A stretch of 34,576 nt of DNA from Candidatus Ornithomonoglobus merdipullorum (GCA_018714695.1 DVNB01000051.1:1-34576); one strand, 5' to 3'. Counted from the first letter of the stretch, positions 1 to 8,461 are shown. Program-made: numbers and translations. The notes: generated by a model not told the origin, from the letters alone.

Positions 1-2185
1 TTACCGCGTAACCCGAAACACGGATCGTGAAGTTTGCGTACTCTTCCTTCTCGGGGTGCTCCATAGCGTCTATGAGCTTCTCCTTACCGAATACGTTAAC
101 GTTCAGATGGTGCGCGCCCTTATCGAAATAACCGTCGAGCACGAATACGAGATTCGTTACCTGCTCAGGCTCCGAATGTCCGAGTGCGTCCGGATTTATC
201 GTCTGTGTATTCGATATACCGTCGAGCGCATACTCATAAGGAAGCTTTGCAACCGAGTTGAGTGATGCGAGAAGTCCGTTCTGTTCTGCGCCGTAGGAGG
301 GATTTGCTCCGGGTGAGAGCGGCTCTCCGGCCTTTCTGCCGTCAGGCATTGCAGCGGTAGCCTTACCGTATACTACGTTCGATGTTATTGTAAGTATTGA
401 TGTGGTAGGCTCCGAGTCGCGGTAGGTGTGGCACTTCTTGATCTTATTCATGAAGGTCTTTAACAGCCATACAGCTATATCATCTGCACGGTCGTCGTCA
501 TTTCCGTAGCGCGGGAAATCACCTTCGGTCTCAAAGTCATAGATAATACCGTCCTCATCGCGTATCGGCTTTACCTTAGCATATTTGATCGCGGAAAGCG
601 AGTCTACGACATGTGAGAAGCCTGCGATACCTGTCGCAAACGTACGGCGTACATCAGTATCTATCAGCGCCATCTCGGCAGCCTCATAATAGTACTTGTC
701 ATGCATATAGTGTATGCAGTTGAGTGTGCGTACATAGACCTTTGCAAGCCAGTCCATCATCTTGTCGTATCTCTTGATGACCTCGTCATAGTCAAGGTAT
801 TCGGAAGTGATCTTCGGATACTCCGGTCCTGCCTGCATCTTTGTCTTCGCGTCAACTCCGCCGTTCATCGCGTAAAGCAGGCACTTTGCAAGGTTTGCTC
901 TCGCTCCGAAGAACTGCATCTCCTTACCGGTCTGTGTAGCCGATACACAGCAGCAAATAGCGTAGTCGTCACCCCATACGGGACGCATCACGTCATCGTT
1001 CTCGTACTGGATCGAGCTTGTGCGCACCGAGATAGCTGCGGCATAGCGCTTGAAGCTCTCGGGAAGCTGCGACGAATAGAGCACCGTGAGGTTAGGCTCC
1101 GGTGACGGTCCCATATTCTCAAGCGTATGAAGGAAACGGAAATCGTTCTTCGTTACCATCGATCTGCCGTCAATGCCTTTACCTGCTACGTTAAGTGTTG
1201 CCCATACCGGGTCTCCTGAGAACAGCTCATTATATGACGGGATGCGCGCGAATTTCACCATACGGAACTTCATTACCATGTGGTCGATAAGCTCCTGTGC
1301 TTCCTTCTCAGTAATAACACCCTCGTCAAGATCGCGCTGTATGTAGATATCAAGGAAGGTCGAGACTCTTCCGACACTCATTGCGGCGCCGTTCTGAGTC
1401 TTTATTGCGGCAAGATAACCGAAATAGAGCCACTGGCATGCTTCCTTGGCATTCTTCGCAGGCTGCGAGATGTCATAACCGTAGGAGAGCGCCATCTCCT
1501 TCATTTCCTTGAGTGCGCTTATCTGCATTGTGAGCTCCTCACGCTGGCGGATCTCTTCCTCAAACATCGATTCGCTCTCGCAGTTTGCAAAATCCTGCTC
1601 CTTGTGCTTTATAAGCAGATCAATGCCGTACAGCGCAACTCTGCGGTAATCGCCGACGATACGGCCTCTGCCGTAGGTGTCGGGGAGACCGGTGATGATC
1701 TTGTTCTTTCTGACAGCTCTCATCTCGGGAGTGTATACGTCGAACACGCCCTGATTATGTGTCTTGTGATACTTGGTAAAAATTTTGTGCAGCTCCGGAT
1801 CCGGCTCATAGCCATAGGTGGTGCATGCTTCCTCAGCCATTCTTATACCTCCGAACGGCATGAACGCACGCTTTAACGGCTTGTCGGTCTGTAGACCTAC
1901 TATCTGCTCAAGATCCTTCATGCTCTCGTCAATGTATCCCGGCTCATATGCCGTTATACCGGTGACCACATGAGTTTCCATATCGAGCACGCCGCCCTTT
2001 GCACGCTCCTCCTTCTGAAGCTCCTGCAGCTTGCCCCAAAGCTTGTTTGTCGCGTCCGTCGGTCCCTCAAGGAAGGATTCGTCACCATCGTAGGGAGTGT
2101 AGTTGCTCTGGATGAAATCGCGTGTATCGATGTCATCACGCCATTTTACTCCCTGAAATCCGTGCCACTGTTCAAAGTCTGTCAT
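1..2185 (-). CDS. pflB: Formate C-acetyltransferase (pyruvate formate-lyase), 3' end beyond window
   Basis: Glycyl-radical enzyme that converts pyruvate and CoA to acetyl-CoA and formate in the cytoplasm, a central step of anaerobic fermentation. The protein begins [15 protein letters not shown], typical of PFL. The active-site cysteine pair lies in [10 protein letters not shown] (C412/C413, matching E. coli C418/C419). The glycyl-radical motif RVSGYAV is the last sequence before the window edge (radical Gly about residue 725). The window holds 728 codons; roughly 20-30 C-terminal residues lie outside. The ATG at 2185-2183 follows a CGGAGGT ribosome binding site. There is an extra Cys before the catalytic pair (CCC). 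The activase gene pflA, often adjacent, is not seen and could lie to the left. Family assignment is near certain. Confidence 0.97.
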   Translation of the reverse strand, partial: MTDFEQWHGFQGVKWRDDIDTRDFIQSNYTPYDGDESFLEGPTDATNKLWGKLQELQKEERAKGGVLDMETHVVTGITAYEPGYIDESMKDLEQIVGLQTDKPLKRAFMPFGGIRMAEEACTTYGYEPDPELHKIFTKYHKTHNQGVFDVYTPEMRAVRKNKIITGLPDTYGRGRIVGDYRRVALYGIDLLIKHKEQDFANCESESMFEEEIRQREELTMQISALKEMKEMALSYGYDISQPAKNAKEACQWLYFGYLAAIKTQNGAAMSVGRVSTFLDIYIQRDLDEGVITEKEAQELIDHMVMKFRMVKFARIPSYNELFSGDPVWATLNVAGKGIDGRSMVTKNDFRFLHTLENMGPSPEPNLTVLYSSQLPESFKRYAAAISVRTSSIQYENDDVMRPVWGDDYAICCCVSATQTGKEMQFFGARANLAKCLLYAMNGGVDAKTKMQAGPEYPKITSEYLDYDEVIKRYDKMMDWLAKVYVRTLNCIHYMHDKYYYEAAEMALIDTDVRRTFATGIAGFSHVVDSLSAIKYAKVKPIRDEDGIIYDFETEGDFPRYGNDDDRADDIAVWLLKTFMNKIKKCHTYRDSEPTTSILTITSNVVYGKATAAMPDGRKAGEPLSPGANPSYGAEQNGLLASLNSVAKLPYEYALDGISNTQTINPDALGHSEPEQVTNLVFVLDGYFDKGAHHLNVNVFGKEKLIDAMEHPEKEEYANFTIRVSGYAV

Positions 2186-2226
2186 TTGTTTTTACCTCCG
2201 TTTAGTATATAATGGTATGCCGTGCC

Positions 2227-2283
2227 GCGGACAAGGTAATGTCCGCCCGGCTTGCCGCTCGGTCGTCTTGTAAACGACAGCGG
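2227..2283 (-). other. Structured 5' leader of pflB (two hairpins)
   Basis: Two stem-loops lie in the pflB leader. One at 2227-2246 has a perfect 7-bp stem (GCGGACA/TGTCCGC) with a 6-base loop. The other at 2255-2283 combines CCGCT/AGCGG with an inner GTCGT/ACGAC stem around a 7-base loop. Neither is followed by a T run, so they are not obvious terminators. Transcript stability, attenuation or ligand sensing are all possible. I do not see the conserved core of the pfl (ZTP) riboswitch. Confidence 0.5.
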
Positions 2284-2354
2284 GCGTATGACTGCGGTTG
2301 TAATTAATTTCAGCTTATTTGTATTAGCAAAAACTAATTCTTGACCGCATTCTA

Positions 2355-2383
2355 ATTATACCACACACGGTCAGTGTTGTCAA
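2355..2383 (-). promoter_or_regulatory. Consensus sigma-A promoter of pflB
   Basis: On the minus strand TTGACA (2383-2378) and TATAAT (2360-2355) are separated by exactly 17 bases, a perfect match to the housekeeping consensus. It predicts a transcript start near 2347 and a leader of about 160 bases before the pflB ATG. This would be a very strong promoter unless repressed, which suits a major fermentation enzyme. Confidence 0.85.
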
Positions 2384-2400
2384 TATAACACAATGATTTT

Positions 2401-2574
2401 ATTACAGTTTTTGAATGAGCAAAAACACTATAATCTTACACAGCTGACGAAGTATGTATCTATGATATTTTTGTGCGCCTTGTCTTCGGCTGAGGCAGTG
2501 TAACGGATCTTGCTTCCACGGCATATTATAGGAAAAACAATACCGCGCTGTGCGCGGTGAAATGGGGTGGTCAT
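2401..2574 (+). other. Spacer upstream of zupT with hairpins
   Basis: This is the plus-strand leader side of the 389-base gap between pflB and zupT. A small hairpin with a UUCG loop lies around 2478-2497. A perfect 7-bp hairpin ACCGCGC/GCGCGGT with loop TGT (2542-2558) sits just before the zupT ribosome binding site. A TATAAT-like hexamer occurs at 2429-2434 without a good -35 partner, so I cannot assign a promoter. No gene is supported here. Confidence 0.4.
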
Positions 2575-3360
2575 ATGGTTTCAAATGCAGGAGCTGCGCT
2601 CGCGCTTACGGCGCTTGCAGGGCTCGCCACCGGCGTGGGAAGCCTCACTGCGCTTTTCGCGAAGCGGACAGGAAAGCGTTTCTTGGCGGTGTCGCTCGGT
2701 TTTTCTGCGGGAGTGATGCTCTACATATCTTTTGCCGAAATGCTCGGCAAGTCCCGGGAATATCTGGTCGGCAGTTTTGGAGAAGCGGGCGGAGCATGGC
2801 TTGCATGCGCGTCTTTTTTTGCGGGCATGGCGCTTATAATGCTCATTGACAATCTGATACCGTCACCGGAGAGTGACCTCACGGCTGCAAAGGCAGGGAA
2901 GCATGACGCATACCTTGCGCGAATGGGTGTTTTAACGGCGCTGGCGATAGCGATACACAATTTCCCGGAAGGACTGGCGACTTTTACATCAGCTCTTGAC
3001 GATGTCTCGATGGGCGCGGCTATAGCTGCGGCTATTGCGATACACAATATACCTGAGGGTATAGTTACGTCTGTGCCTATATACTGCGCAACGGGAAGCA
3101 GGAAAAAAGCGTTTTTCGTATCTTTTTTCTCGGGGCTTACCGAACCCTTGGGAGCGCTGATAGGGTATCTGATCCTGCGGCCGTTTTTGAGCGGTACTCT
3201 CTACGGAGTGATATTCGGTATGATCGCAGGTATTATGGTATACATAGCCGTAGAGGAGCTTATCCCGATGGCGCGGGAGTATGATAAAGGCAATTCAATG
3301 ATATTGGGAGCCATAGCCGGAATGGCGGTGATGGCGGTGAGCATCATAATGTTTATGTGA
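2575..3360 (+). CDS. zupT: ZIP family metal transporter, ZupT-like
   Basis: Integral membrane carrier expected to import zinc and possibly other divalent metals. It has about eight hydrophobic segments over 261 residues. The two ZIP metal-site signatures HNFPEG and HNIPEG lie in the central helices, and a loop carrying SPESDLTAAKAGKHD precedes them, as in bacterial ZupT. I chose the ATG at 2575 (MVSNAGAALA) because GGGGTGG stands 4 bases upstream. An in-frame GTG at 2557 has no ribosome binding site and falls in a hairpin. The gene is monocistronic, divergent from pflB and convergent with the secreted-protein locus. The family is clear; metal specificity is inferred. Confidence 0.9.
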   Translation: MVSNAGAALALTALAGLATGVGSLTALFAKRTGKRFLAVSLGFSAGVMLYISFAEMLGKSREYLVGSFGEAGGAWLACASFFAGMALIMLIDNLIPSPESDLTAAKAGKHDAYLARMGVLTALAIAIHNFPEGLATFTSALDDVSMGAAIAAAIAIHNIPEGIVTSVPIYCATGSRKKAFFVSFFSGLTEPLGALIGYLILRPFLSGTLYGVIFGMIAGIMVYIAVEELIPMAREYDKGNSMILGAIAGMAVMAVSIIMFM

Positions 3361-3397
3361 TAATTGACGATAGATAATTGATAATTTATAATGGATA
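3361..3397. repeat. Short degenerate AT-rich direct repeats
   Basis: Directly after zupT, units resembling TAATTGA(t/c)(g/a)ATA recur two to three times (TAATTGACGATAGATAATTGATAATTTATAA region). Such degenerate AT-rich tandem units occur in intergenic DNA of many bacteria. I assign no function. Confidence 0.35.
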
Positions 3398-3411
3398 TAA
3401 GATATGGTAGC

Positions 3412-3444
3412 AAAGAGGACTGCATTGGCGCTGCAGCCCTCTTT
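3412..3444. terminator. Probable bidirectional terminator between convergent genes
   Basis: An imperfect hairpin with arms AAAGAGG and CCTCTTT, an A/C mismatch, then CTGCA/TGCAG around a 7-base loop. It sits between the convergent zupT and the 3452-4348 gene. The A/T-rich outer pairs give short U tracts in either direction, so it could serve both transcripts. Confidence 0.6.
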
Positions 3445-3451
3445 AAAGATG

Positions 3452-4348
3452 TTATGAGATTGGAATACCGAAATCTGTCAGTGATGTACTGAAGCCTTCG
3501 CTTAATAAATAAATATCAATGAGAGACATTCCCGAAGAAACAATATTTGCAAAAGTTTCATCCGATGATGACGAATTGGAATTTATAATAAAATGTCCAT
3601 CTAAAAATTCACCATATGATTCACCATATGCTGTTCTGATGCTCACAATAGGTTCACTGTTTTCCTGTAAGATCAAATAGAGTCGTGATTCACGTCCGTT
3701 GGACTCGGATGTCAATGTGATGCCGATATATTCGTCCAAACCTGCAGAAGGATCACTTGGTGAAGCTATAATGGAAATCGTTGTTGTATCGCTAAGATCT
3801 TCCATTAAACCGTAAGCGCCGGTGCCTTGTATATATATTCCCTTGTTCATTATTTCATGCTTAAATATTGAATAGCTTGTGGCAGTTGATACAGGTGATG
3901 ATGATTGCGGCGCCGTGTTGGCTGAAGTGATAGTAACGGTCTGTGTGTCTCCGTTCCAACTTACTGTTGTGTTGTACGCCTCAGATATCGCCCTTACGGG
4001 AACGAGAGTCCTGCCGTTAACGATACATGCGGGTGAATCGAGTGTGACAGCATTGCCGTTTACATACATTGTGCTGCTGTCAACGGTAAGGCTTATGGTG
4101 ATGCCGTCTTTGCTTGAGATGACAGTCCTTGTGCTGTCATCCCAATCCACGCTCGCGCCGAGTGCTTCAAATATGGCACGCAGCGGCACCATAGTCCTGT
4201 CATTGATGATCTGCGGCGGGACGTCAAATGACAGCGGTATGCCGTTAAGTGTTACTGATATACCATCGGTTGCCATTGCCGGGAAGGCAGTTGATGCTGA
4301 AAGAATCATTGCAGCGAGTAACCCACCGATAAGTTTTTCGTTATGCAT
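3452..4348 (-). CDS. Secreted copper amine oxidase N-domain protein (short paralogue)
   Basis: 298 residues. A signal peptide (MHNEKLIGGLLAAMILSAST, cleavage probably after AMA, about residue 27) is followed by a copper amine oxidase N-terminal-like domain (PF07833 type, about 28-145) with the hallmarks VPLRAIFEALGA, VNGRTLVPVRAISEAY and TVTIT. A linker rich in Ser/Thr/Pro leads to a C-terminal module of about 145 residues that I do not recognise, ending LTDFGIPIS. This N-domain is usually a wall or protein-binding module in clostridial exoproteins and has no oxidase activity by itself. The start at 4348 is preferred because GGAGGAG lies 6 bases upstream; the ATG at 4363 overlaps that site. 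It is last in the LRR/CuAO-N locus. Confidence 0.85.
   Translation of the reverse strand: MHNEKLIGGLLAAMILSASTAFPAMATDGISVTLNGIPLSFDVPPQIINDRTMVPLRAIFEALGASVDWDDSTRTVISSKDGITISLTVDSSTMYVNGNAVTLDSPACIVNGRTLVPVRAISEAYNTTVSWNGDTQTVTITSANTAPQSSSPVSTATSYSIFKHEIMNKGIYIQGTGAYGLMEDLSDTTTISIIASPSDPSAGLDEYIGITLTSESNGRESRLYLILQENSEPIVSIRTAYGESYGEFLDGHFIINSNSSSSDETFANIVSSGMSLIDIYLLSEGFSTSLTDFGIPIS
3982..4256 (-). repeat. Direct repeat, copy 1 (CuAO-N coding module)
   Basis: 275 bases inside the short CuAO-N gene that align without gaps to 5491-5765 in the long paralogue. I count about 19 differences by eye (about 93% identity), mostly at third codon positions. The flanking parts of the genes are far more diverged. 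Confidence 0.85.
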
Positions 4349-4414
4349 AAAATTCTCCTCCATGAAATGTTCTTTATTTATTGCACTACTCTTTGATCAA
4401 CAATATTATCATTA

Positions 4415-5860
4415 TTATGAATCAAAACTCATACCAAAATCCATAAGATTCCAATCAAAACCGAGAGAATATATTATTCCATTACATGCAATAAATGTGG
4501 ACCTGAAAATACTCTTTGCGTCATCAGCAATAGATGTTCCTTCATTTCCATCAACCAAATGGAATTGCTTGTCATTAGTAAAGAAGTAGCCTATCATTTG
4601 TTGTTCAACACCGGATTGGATCGTTCTTCCTATAGCAAGTATAGGTTCATTTTTTTTAAGTATAAAAGTTCCCTGTCTAATTGTTGCACCTCCATTATAT
4701 GTTAAAGTAAAGATGAAGCCGATCGAGTCATCAGTAGCACTTAAAAATGTGTCAGTTTCTGAATCCCAGATGTCAAGTATTCCATACGAGTCATTTTCTG
4801 GATAATATGTACCGTTCTTAACTATATAATCATGAAGTTCATCGTACATTGTAAATTGGTCTGCAGTCATGATTGCGGCTCTGTCATAAATAGTAAGCTG
4901 GTTCGAGGCGTTGGCAGAAGACTCTGTTGATACGGGAATCCCGAAGTCTTCAAGAGTCAAACCGTATCCATACTTTGGCAGACATGTATTAATGAGATCT
5001 ACTTGGGCTGTAAGAAGATCATAAGCATCAGCCTGAAATGCTGAATTTGTATTATTCCCCATTTCAACCCACTGACCATTGTCACATATATACATAAATG
5101 TCAAATCACCCATTACACTGTTCAGTGTTGTAGAACATGTGACTGTGCCTGATTCGTATATACATATGATGGTCTCTGATTCGTCAGAGGTGTTACCGTC
5201 CATAGTGAGTCCAAGACCGACATAATCGTTGTCGGTTATGAGATAAAGATGTATTGAGTCGGTGACATTATACATTATACCGTAATTGCCTGTGTCTAAC
5301 AAAGTTCCTTTCCCTATTATTTGCTGTCTGAGAAGCTCATATTTTGAAGCAACAGGCGTGTTTGATGACTGTGTATTTGATGAGGATGTATCTGGCGCAG
5401 GTATGCTTACAACCGGTGCAGATGTATTGTTTGATGTGATTGTGACAGTACGAGTGTTACCATCCCACTCAACGTCAGTGTTATATGCTTCAGATATCGC
5501 CCTTACGGGAACGAGAGTTCTGCCGTCAACGATGCACGCAGGTGAATCGAGTGTGACAGCATTGCCGTTTACATACATTGTGATGCTGTCAACGGTAAGG
5601 CTTATGGTGATGCCGTCCTTGCTTGAGGTAACGGTTCTTGTGCTGTCGTCCCAATCCACGCTCGCGCCGAGCGCTTCAAATATGGCGCGCAGAGGCACCA
5701 TAGTCCTGTCATTGATGATCTGCGGCGGAACGTCAAATGACAGCGGTGTGCCGTTGAGTGTTACCGTTATATCGTCGGCTGCCATTGCCGGGATAGCAGC
5801 CGATACGGAAAGTATTGCAGCAGACATTGCCGCGCATAGAGATTTTTTTGAGTAGTTCAT
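4415..5860 (-). CDS. Secreted copper amine oxidase N-domain protein (long paralogue, two C-terminal modules)
   Basis: 481 residues. Signal peptide at about 1-27 (MNYSKKSLCAAMSAAILSVS, AMA cleavage), then a CuAO-N domain (about 28-145) nearly identical to that of the downstream gene at protein and DNA level, then a Ser/Thr linker. Two successive copies of an unrecognised module follow. The first runs from about SKYELLRQQIIGKG to LTLEDFGIPVS, the second from FTMYDELHDYIVKNG to WNLMDFGMSFDS at the C-terminus. Each starts with a Y/F-x-x-L-x-x-x-I-x-x-x-G helix-like segment and ends in L-x-D-F-G-(I/M). RBS AGGAGG lies 8 bases before the ATG. It starts 24 bases after the LRR gene, so the two are probably cotranscribed. 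Exported; function unknown. Confidence 0.85.
   Translation of the reverse strand: MNYSKKSLCAAMSAAILSVSAAIPAMAADDITVTLNGTPLSFDVPPQIINDRTMVPLRAIFEALGASVDWDDSTRTVTSSKDGITISLTVDSITMYVNGNAVTLDSPACIVDGRTLVPVRAISEAYNTDVEWDGNTRTVTITSNNTSAPVVSIPAPDTSSSNTQSSNTPVASKYELLRQQIIGKGTLLDTGNYGIMYNVTDSIHLYLITDNDYVGLGLTMDGNTSDESETIICIYESGTVTCSTTLNSVMGDLTFMYICDNGQWVEMGNNTNSAFQADAYDLLTAQVDLINTCLPKYGYGLTLEDFGIPVSTESSANASNQLTIYDRAAIMTADQFTMYDELHDYIVKNGTYYPENDSYGILDIWDSETDTFLSATDDSIGFIFTLTYNGGATIRQGTFILKKNEPILAIGRTIQSGVEQQMIGYFFTNDKQFHLVDGNEGTSIADDAKSIFRSTFIACNGIIYSLGFDWNLMDFGMSFDS
5491..5765 (-). repeat. Direct repeat, copy 2 (CuAO-N coding module)
   Basis: Partner of the repeat at 3982-4256, same orientation, offset 1509 bases. 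It indicates tandem gene duplication followed by conversion, or strong selection on this module only. Confidence 0.85.
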
Positions 5861-5884
5861 AGATCATTCCTCCTGTTTATATAT

Positions 5885-7957
5885 TTATTGTGTGATCGGG
5901 ATGGCTTGTTCATTTGTGATAGGTCTCATCCCGTCCGTCCAAACAAAGACCTTCGCATATGATGCATTGTCCAAACCGGATGTTTCAATGACAGTACTAT
6001 CAAAAAGGTTCAGAGTCGTTTTTTCTGCAGAGATAAAGTTATCGTTACTGTCATAGAAAGCAGCATAGACTGCGGAGTCTATGTACGGTTGTTCAATTGT
6101 GATAGTAAGTATGATATCGTCGCTGCTGCTCTCTGATACGGATACTTCAGGATCAACGAGAGTTATATTTTCCGGTGCAAAGTATGGTGAATCAGTATTC
6201 AACACATCAGTAAGATGCTCGTTGCCCGGACCGATATAAACATTATCCAGCTCCGATCGACTGCCCTCATACTCGGCATGAGAAATGGATGAGCAGTTAT
6301 AAAAAGCATTTGTATCTATCTCCGTTATTCCTTTGCTAAGGAATACGGTGTCGAGATCGGTGCAGTTTGCAAATGCATTTTCACTTATGCGCTCCACTGT
6401 ATCTGACAGCATGAGCGTTTCCAATGCGCTGCAGTCACTAAACATATTTTCCAGTATGATGGAAGCCCCGTATGACAATTTTTTTATACCACCGCAGCCT
6501 GAAAATGCTTGCTCACCTATTTCGCTGACCCCTGCCGGGATGTTTAATTCAGTTATAGAGGAACAGCCGTTAAAGGCAGAATCCATTATGCTCGTTACGC
6601 TGTTGGGAATGTTGACGTTTGTTAAACTCGTGCAGCCGGCGAATGCGTTTGTTCCTATGGATGTTACGGAATTCGGCAAAACTATATTTTTCAGACTGTC
6701 ACAGTTGTTGAACGCGTAAGCTGGTATTTGTTTAATTCCATCAGGGACAGTTATCGATACGACTCGTTTGTTGTCCACATAAAGCTTGCTTGCGTAATAC
6801 ATTGGACATGAATCATATGATTCTGAACCTAAAGAACTAATGGTTTCAAAATCTATTTTCAAATATGATTCGATACTTGGCACATAAACGTTCTCGAGAG
6901 CTGTGCATTTATAAAATGCAGAATTGCCGATCTTGCGTAAGTTTTTGTTAAGTGTTATGCTGGTCAAGGAAGTACAACTATCGAATGCGGAGCTTCCTAT
7001 CTCCGTTACGTTTGCTCCTAACGTTATCTCAGTCAGACTTGAGCATCCGCTGAATGCAACCGAAGGTATGGAAGTCACCATGTCCGGTATTACGATGCTT
7101 TCAAGAGCTTTGCAGCTACAGAAACATCTCGTGTCCATTGCATGAAGAGTGTTCGGCAAAGTGATGTTTTGCAGATCGTTACAGCCATAAAAAGCGTACA
7201 CCCCTATTTTTGTTACACCGAAAGGCACAGAATAGGTGTATCCAATTTTGTCGGCTGGATATTGTATCAGTTCTGTTTTGTTCTTATTAAATAAGACACC
7301 GTCGACAGAGGAAAAGTATGGATTATTCTTGTCTACATTTATGCTGCTGAGCTTGTCACAGGATATACCAATGGGCTGTGAGGTGTAACCGCTGCCAAAT
7401 GATTTCAGCCCTTTGCCTATATCAACACTGTATAGATTGCTGCAGTAGGTAAAAGCGAAGGAACCTATCGATTCAACGCTGTCAGGGATAGTTATATGGG
7501 TTATTCCGGTGCAGAACTCAAAAGCGCCTTGACCTATCGAGGTCACCTTATCTGGGATCGTTATAGATCTTAGGCTCTGACAACTGTCAAATGTGTAAGA
7601 TGCTATCTCGGTTATATTCTCCGGCAGTGTAATGGATCGCAGATTATAGCATCCGTCAAATGCAGAGCCTCCTATGTATGTTATTGTGTCGGGGAGAGAA
7701 ACTTGCAGCAGAGATGTACGTCCTCTAAATGCAGCTCCACCGATGGATCTTACCGGTATCCCATTTATTTTTTCGGGGATTGATATGTATGACGACCCGT
7801 AATCGGCATCTGTAACTGTTATTGCCGTTCTGCTGTCGTTTATAGTGTAAAGGAATGCACCGTTATACTCATATTTTTCCGATTCTGCATTTGCCATGAT
7901 CGGAAGAAGAAATATAGATGCAAAGGTGGCTATGATACATAACAACTTCTTTTTCAT
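5885..7957 (-). CDS. BspA-like leucine-rich-repeat surface protein
   Basis: 690 residues. Signal peptide MKKKLLCIIATFASIFLLP, cleavage near ANA (about residue 24). Then about sixteen BspA/TpLRR-type repeats (LRR_5) of about 23 residues, with the pattern I-x-I-P-x-x-V-T-x-I-G-x-x-A-F-x-x-C. A spacer within the array (around residues 185-235) includes NVDKNNPYFSSVDGVLFN, common in this family. The last ~85 residues form a separate beta-rich domain ending KVFVWTDGMRPITNEQ. Such proteins are exported and often bind host, matrix or other cells; no wall-sorting signal is visible. The RBS AAGGAGGT precedes the ATG. First gene of the probable three-gene locus. The binding partner cannot be predicted. 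Confidence 0.9.
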   Translation of the reverse strand: MKKKLLCIIATFASIFLLPIMANAESEKYEYNGAFLYTINDSRTAITVTDADYGSSYISIPEKINGIPVRSIGGAAFRGRTSLLQVSLPDTITYIGGSAFDGCYNLRSITLPENITEIASYTFDSCQSLRSITIPDKVTSIGQGAFEFCTGITHITIPDSVESIGSFAFTYCSNLYSVDIGKGLKSFGSGYTSQPIGISCDKLSSINVDKNNPYFSSVDGVLFNKNKTELIQYPADKIGYTYSVPFGVTKIGVYAFYGCNDLQNITLPNTLHAMDTRCFCSCKALESIVIPDMVTSIPSVAFSGCSSLTEITLGANVTEIGSSAFDSCTSLTSITLNKNLRKIGNSAFYKCTALENVYVPSIESYLKIDFETISSLGSESYDSCPMYYASKLYVDNKRVVSITVPDGIKQIPAYAFNNCDSLKNIVLPNSVTSIGTNAFAGCTSLTNVNIPNSVTSIMDSAFNGCSSITELNIPAGVSEIGEQAFSGCGGIKKLSYGASIILENMFSDCSALETLMLSDTVERISENAFANCTDLDTVFLSKGITEIDTNAFYNCSSISHAEYEGSRSELDNVYIGPGNEHLTDVLNTDSPYFAPENITLVDPEVSVSESSSDDIILTITIEQPYIDSAVYAAFYDSNDNFISAEKTTLNLFDSTVIETSGLDNASYAKVFVWTDGMRPITNEQAIPITQ

Positions 7958-8005
7958 TGATTTAAATACCTCCTTGATGAAGTTTGTGTTTAAGGTTACG
8001 GCATT

Positions 8006-8034
8006 ATTGTATCACAACTTGAAGTTGTTGTCAA
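8006..8034 (-). promoter_or_regulatory. Promoter of the LRR/CuAO-N locus
   Basis: On the minus strand TTGACA (8034-8029) and TACAAT (8011-8006) are separated by 17 bases, a near-perfect sigma-A promoter about 50 bases upstream of the LRR gene start. Most of its spacer is occupied by a perfect dyad, so a protein bound there would block RNA polymerase. Confidence 0.8.
8014..8028. promoter_or_regulatory. Perfect palindromic operator candidate ACAACTTGAAGTTGT
   Basis: A 15-base inverted repeat with 7-base arms around one central base, placed between the -35 and -10 of the LRR promoter and about 75 bases upstream of the divergent XRE gene. Position and symmetry suggest repression of the surface-protein locus, probably by that regulator, possibly with autoregulation. 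The site is seen; the binding partner is inferred. Confidence 0.65.
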
Positions 8035-8104
8035 TAACTAAATATTATTGTTTTATAAGAAAGCCGTATATTGATAAAATAAGAGCAAAGGCGGTGAATA
8101 AAGT

Positions 8105-8461
8105 ATGTTGAAGAATCTAAAAAAATTAAGACAGGAAAGAAATATCAGTCAACAAAAATTGGCTGAAATTGTAGGTGTTAGTCAACAATCGATAAATAAA
8201 TATGAAAATCACAATATTGAGCCGGATATACAAACTCTTATAATGTTTGCTGATTATTTTGATACATCTATAGATTATATTGTGGGATATACCTCTGTTG
8301 AAAGGAAAGTAGGATATTCAGATCCAATAGAATTGAATTCGGAAGAGTGTGATCTTGTTAAATGGTACAGGCAATTAAACAGAAATGAAAAAAAGAGTAT
8401 CGTTATGGTCATAAAAAACTATCTTCATATAGGACATGGCTCTAAAAATGATAGTATGTAA
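8105..8461 (+). CDS. XRE family transcriptional regulator
   Basis: 118 residues. A Cro/CI-type helix-turn-helix fills the N-terminal half (about residues 5-60: LRQERNISQQKLAEIVGVSQ then QSINKYENHNIEPD), with the usual Ala-Asp-Tyr-Phe-Asp and IDYIVG end seen in small XRE repressors. The C-terminal half (EECDLVKWYRQLNRNEKKSI) is a short helical segment, probably for dimerisation. The gene is AT-rich compared with the uxa genes that follow. Start: ATG 8105 with a modest AAAGGCGG site. It is divergent from the LRR/CuAO-N locus with 147 bases between them, and the natural candidate to bind the dyad at 8014-8028. Confidence 0.9.
   Translation: MLKNLKKLRQERNISQQKLAEIVGVSQQSINKYENHNIEPDIQTLIMFADYFDTSIDYIVGYTSVERKVGYSDPIELNSEECDLVKWYRQLNRNEKKSIVMVIKNYLHIGHGSKNDSM

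Noticed and set aside
701-1876. Two plus-strand open frames of 134 and 198 codons
   Set aside because: Both are antisense to pflB and show no independent features.
2186-2350. pfl (ZTP) riboswitch upstream of pflB
   Set aside because: The leader is structured, but I do not find the conserved core sequence of that class; a covariance search would be decisive.
2557-2574. GTG start for the ZupT-type gene
   Set aside because: No ribosome binding site and the codon falls in a hairpin; ATG 2575 has GGGGTGG just upstream.
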